Assembly: GCA_017938215.1 (NCBI GenBank)
Contig: JAGBBZ010000023.1
Span: 124,001-188,000 of the forward strand
Length of the DNA: 64,000 bases
Direction of reading: 5' to 3'
From: Eubacterium sp.
GTDB taxonomy: Bacteria > Bacillota > Clostridia > Lachnospirales > Lachnospiraceae
The notes beneath the pieces are model-generated. The model searched no databases. It was not told the origin of the DNA and saw only the letters and a program-made list of their open reading frames with translations. Of this stretch, positions 61,944 to 64,000 are shown piece after piece. The first letter of the stretch is position 1, and each line of letters starts with the position of its first letter. Both the position numbers and the translations under genes were made by a program.

Positions 61944-62645
61944 TTATTCTATTATTTTCCCATCTGTGGATATCGTCACAACTCGCCAGGAGATGAATTT
62001 TCCACTATTTTGAATCGCCTTTTTTGCGGCTGATTCAATGCCACCACAGCAAGGAACTTCCATGCGAACAATGGTAATACTTTTGATGTTGTTATTCGAG
62101 ATGATTTCTGTTAGTTTGTCCGCGTAGTCCACGGCGTCTAATTTCGGACAGCCAATCAAAGTGACATGGTTGCGGATGAATTCGTGATGGAAATTACCGT
62201 AGGCATAAGCGGTGCAATCTGCAGCGATTAGGAGATTTGCGTTATTAAAATATGGTGCATTTACGGGAGCGAGTTTGATTTGAACCGGCCACTGAGAGAG
62301 TTGACTGGAAATCGGTTGGCTGCTTGGTGTATTGATGGAAGTTTGTGGCTGGAGTGCCTTTGCCTGAGACCCCGGACAACCGCAAGGAAGTGGCGAGGAC
62401 GGATTCTTTTTGGCTTTGGCAGCCAGAACCGCAGCTTCGTTGTAGGCAGGTGCTTCTCGCTCTTCGAAAGTGATGGCTCCCGTTGGACATGCAGGAAGAC
62501 AGTCACCGAGACCGTCACAATAATCCTCTCGCATAAGTTTTGCTTTTCCATCCACCATATCGATGGCACCTTCATGACAGGCGCTAGCACAGGCACCACA
62601 TCCATTGCACTTTTCTTCGTTGATCTTTATTATTTTTCGAATCAT
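61944..62645 (-). CDS. 4Fe-4S ferredoxin-like protein with a C-terminal cysteine domain
   Basis: 233 aa. Two [4Fe-4S] motifs at the N terminus (CNGCGACASACHEGAI and CDGLGDCLPACPTGAI), a linker with CGCPGSQA, and a C-terminal domain with ADCTAYAYG, GCPKLD and PCCGGIESAAKKA. Similar proteins are often found with hcp or FNR-type regulators in Clostridia, suggesting redox or nitrosative-stress roles. On the minus strand GGAGG is 8 nt before the ATG at 62645. It is divergent from a Crp/Fnr-type gene; an FNR-like palindrome lies between. Confidence 0.87.
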   Translation of the reverse strand: MIRKIIKINEEKCNGCGACASACHEGAIDMVDGKAKLMREDYCDGLGDCLPACPTGAITFEEREAPAYNEAAVLAAKAKKNPSSPLPCGCPGSQAKALQPQTSINTPSSQPISSQLSQWPVQIKLAPVNAPYFNNANLLIAADCTAYAYGNFHHEFIRNHVTLIGCPKLDAVDYADKLTEIISNNNIKSITIVRMEVPCCGGIESAAKKAIQNSGKFISWRVVTISTDGKIIE

Positions 62646-62715
62646 ATATAAATCCTCCATTTTTTGAATATCTTGACCTTACATGCTTATCATAGTACAA
62701 TAAAAGTAGAAAGTA

Positions 62716-62731
62716 TGTTGAAAATTCAACA
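62716..62731. promoter_or_regulatory. FNR-like operator between the ferredoxin-like and Crp/Fnr genes
   Basis: TGTTGA-AAAT-TCAACA, a perfect 6-bp inverted repeat with a 4-nt centre, the spacing of FNR/CRP-family sites (TTGAT-N4-ATCAA). Confidence 0.7.
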
Positions 62732-62751
62732 AAATAAATTTTTTTAGGAAG

Positions 62752-62771
62752 GTAACGATTCGGGACCAATG
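62752..62771 (+). repeat. Dispersed GTAACGATTC repeat, copy at a start codon
   Basis: 18 of 20 identical to 11585-11604. Its last three bases are the ATG of the Crp/Fnr gene, and the repeat fills the unusually long 16-nt space between AGGAAGG and that ATG. Confidence 0.6.
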
Positions 62772-63428
62772 GAAAAGTATTTTAAAGTGTTGCGAAACTG
62801 CACGCTATTTGCCGATATCGCAGATGAAAATTTGCTGGCCATGATGGGGTGTTTGGATGCCAAAGTGGCGAAATTCACGAAAAAGGAAACGGTGATTGCC
62901 GAGGGGGAACCAGCCCGATATATCGGCATTGTATTAACAGGATCCGTGCGGATTTTGCGGGTGGATTACTATGGGAATCGCAGTATTGTGACCAATGCGT
63001 TTCCGTCCGAACTTTTTGGGGAAAGTTTTGCCTGTGCAGGGGTGGAAGAGATGCCCATGGATGTTGTTGCCAATGAAGAGACAGAAATTCTGCTGGTGGA
63101 TTGTCAGAAATTGCTCCATACATGTAACAATGCTTGCGAATTCCACCGACAGATGATTTACAACTTAATGAAAGTTGTCGCCGGGAAAAATCTCTTGTTA
63201 AATGAAAAGATCGAAATTACATCAAAGCGAACGACAAGAGAAAAGTTGATGACATATTTACTCTTACAGGCAAAGAAAAAAGGGAGCAAACAGTTTGAAA
63301 TTCCGTTCGATCTCCAAGAGTTGGCGGATTACTTGGAGGTGGAACGAAGCGGACTTTCTTCGGAAATTGGGAAATTGCAAAAAGAAGGAATTTTGAGAAG
63401 TCGAAAGAGTAAATTTGAATTATTGTAA
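62769..63428 (+). CDS. Crp/Fnr-family transcriptional regulator
   Basis: 219 aa. N-terminal cyclic-nucleotide-binding fold (RNCTLFADIADENLLAMM, VIAEGEPARYIGIVLTGSVR, ELFGESFACAG), long dimer helix, C-terminal winged helix (PFDLQELADYLEVERSGLSSEI). Cysteines at the N terminus do not match the FNR Fe-S pattern, so it may bind haem or another ligand. No upstream in-frame start exists before the stop at 62745; the AGGAAGG site is 16 nt from the ATG, so translation may be weak or regulated. Likely controls the divergent ferredoxin-like gene. Confidence 0.9.
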   Translation: MEKYFKVLRNCTLFADIADENLLAMMGCLDAKVAKFTKKETVIAEGEPARYIGIVLTGSVRILRVDYYGNRSIVTNAFPSELFGESFACAGVEEMPMDVVANEETEILLVDCQKLLHTCNNACEFHRQMIYNLMKVVAGKNLLLNEKIEITSKRTTREKLMTYLLLQAKKKGSKQFEIPFDLQELADYLEVERSGLSSEIGKLQKEGILRSRKSKFELL

Positions 63429-63435
63429 GATAGAA

Positions 63436-63463
63436 AAGGGCATATCCGAAAAAGGATATGCCC
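63436..63463 (-). terminator. Terminator of the CofE-like gene
   Basis: GGGCATATCC (63438-63447) and GGATATGCCC (63454-63463) pair perfectly with a GAAAAA loop; read on the minus strand it is followed by TTTTC. Confidence 0.75.
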
Positions 63464-63488
63464 TATGTTGTCGCCAGTGTTTATCAAA

Positions 63489-64000
63489 TTAGTCCGTAAA
63501 GTTATCGAAATAACCCTGAATATGAATGATTGGTGTTCCTTTGTCTCCGGAACCACTTGTCAGGTCGCAGAGAGAACCAATCAAGTCTGTGAGCTGTCTT
63601 GGTGTTGTACCTTGAGAAGCCATGTTTCCAACCAAGTTTGAATCCTTTTGTTTGATGCTGTTGGAAATTGCTTCTTTTAATTCAGCACCGCTCAAGTTTT
63701 TGAAATCATTGTCGGCAAGATATTTTAACTTCAGCTCGTTTGGTGTACCAACAAGTCCAGCAGTAAAAGCAGGGGATACAACAGGATCTGCCAATTCCCA
63801 AATCTTACCCTGTGGATCTTTGAAAGCACCATCGCCATAAACCATAACTTCGATATGCTTGCCAGTCTTCTCAAGCATTTTTGCCTGAATATCTTCTACC
63901 AAATCCTGACACTCGCGAGGGAAAAGTTTGATCATATCCTCGGTGGATTTGTTCGAACCCAACAATCCGTATTTGGCATTGTAACCATTGTTATTAACAG
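63489..64000 (-). CDS. CofE-like coenzyme F420-0:L-glutamate ligase family protein (5' partial)
   Basis: The frame is open to the window edge, giving the C-terminal 170 residues. Segments NNNGYNAKYGLLGSNKSTED, VMVYGDGAFKDPQGKIWELA and ADPVVSPAFTAGLVGTPNEL match clostridial proteins annotated as F420-0 gamma-glutamyl ligase. These bacteria are not known to make F420, so the substrate is uncertain; a gamma-glutamyl or related amide ligase is possible. Confidence 0.8.
   Translation of the reverse strand, partial: VNNNGYNAKYGLLGSNKSTEDMIKLFPRECQDLVEDIQAKMLEKTGKHIEVMVYGDGAFKDPQGKIWELADPVVSPAFTAGLVGTPNELKLKYLADNDFKNLSGAELKEAISNSIKQKDSNLVGNMASQGTTPRQLTDLIGSLCDLTSGSGDKGTPIIHIQGYFDNFTD

Noticed and set aside
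1..64000. tRNA, rRNA, CRISPR arrays, transposases and integrases
   Set aside because: Looked for conserved T-loop, repeat-spacer periodicity and DDE or tyrosine-recombinase motifs; none was found by eye. A search with tRNAscan or a profile tool could still find a missed item.

Overview
The window looks like a chromosomal segment from a Gram-positive anaerobe of the Firmicutes, most likely Lachnospiraceae. The evidence is the gene order hprK - ROK kinase - murB - rapZ - whiA - HPr-like - dnaE - pfkA, a DUF6465-type basic protein, HydG (maturation of [FeFe] hydrogenase), strong AGGAGG ribosome binding sites, and secreted FN3/BIG2/LRR proteins next to a GH11 xylanase and a CE1-type esterase, which suggests a gut or rumen plant-fibre degrader. 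The species cannot be fixed from sequence alone. No rRNA, tRNA, CRISPR array, transposase or integrase was seen.

Layout. 1-10.6 kb: end of a polyamine-binding lipoprotein, then a co-directional housekeeping run for carbon control, wall synthesis, sporulation/division regulation, replication and glycolysis. Its HPr-like protein lacks the phosphorylatable histidine but keeps the serine used by HprK, like Bacillus Crh. 10.6-15 kb: a small membrane protein, the DUF6465 protein, a promoter-RNA-terminator leader in front of the TM1266-type regulator and hydG, and a KDPG aldolase fused to a VOC domain. 15-27.2 kb: truA, an M18 peptidase, two tandem secreted FN3 proteins, a BIG2-GDPD fusion, an HD phosphohydrolase, rsuA, RNase H, a small alarmone synthetase and a MarR/hydrolase pair with a clear operator. 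27.2-36.5 kb: a palindromic repeat element, ppx-ppk1 on the minus strand, queA, a lipid kinase, an LRR/FN3 surface protein and the GH11-CBM36 xylanase.

38.3-52.3 kb is an AT-richer accessory island directly downstream of guaA, a known integration hotspot. It holds a MarR/C_GCAxxG pair, a broken small membrane gene, a Bsp6I-like restriction gene beside a methyltransferase that has lost its SAM-binding start, a TrlF-type PHP-ATPase, an unknown acidic protein, an AlbA_2/HATPase/wHTH regulator with large palindromes, a 1,217-aa membrane-anchored YobI-type NTPase, a noncoding stretch packed with GGTACTA heptamers and hairpins, and two immunity-like small genes. It is probably a defence island; TrlF + unknown + AlbA_2 + YobI is the best candidate for an undescribed system here.

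52.3-64 kb returns to host-like sequence: an AraC-HTH/BtrH-like fusion, an OLD-type nuclease with a cysteine cluster, an AraC regulator divergent from a CE1 esterase, a homocysteine methyltransferase/MTHFR fusion with an FMN enzyme and a TIM-barrel isomerase, a ferredoxin-like protein divergent from a Crp/Fnr regulator around an FNR-like palindrome, and the end of a CofE-like gene. All assignments come from reading motifs and context; no database search or folding program was run.
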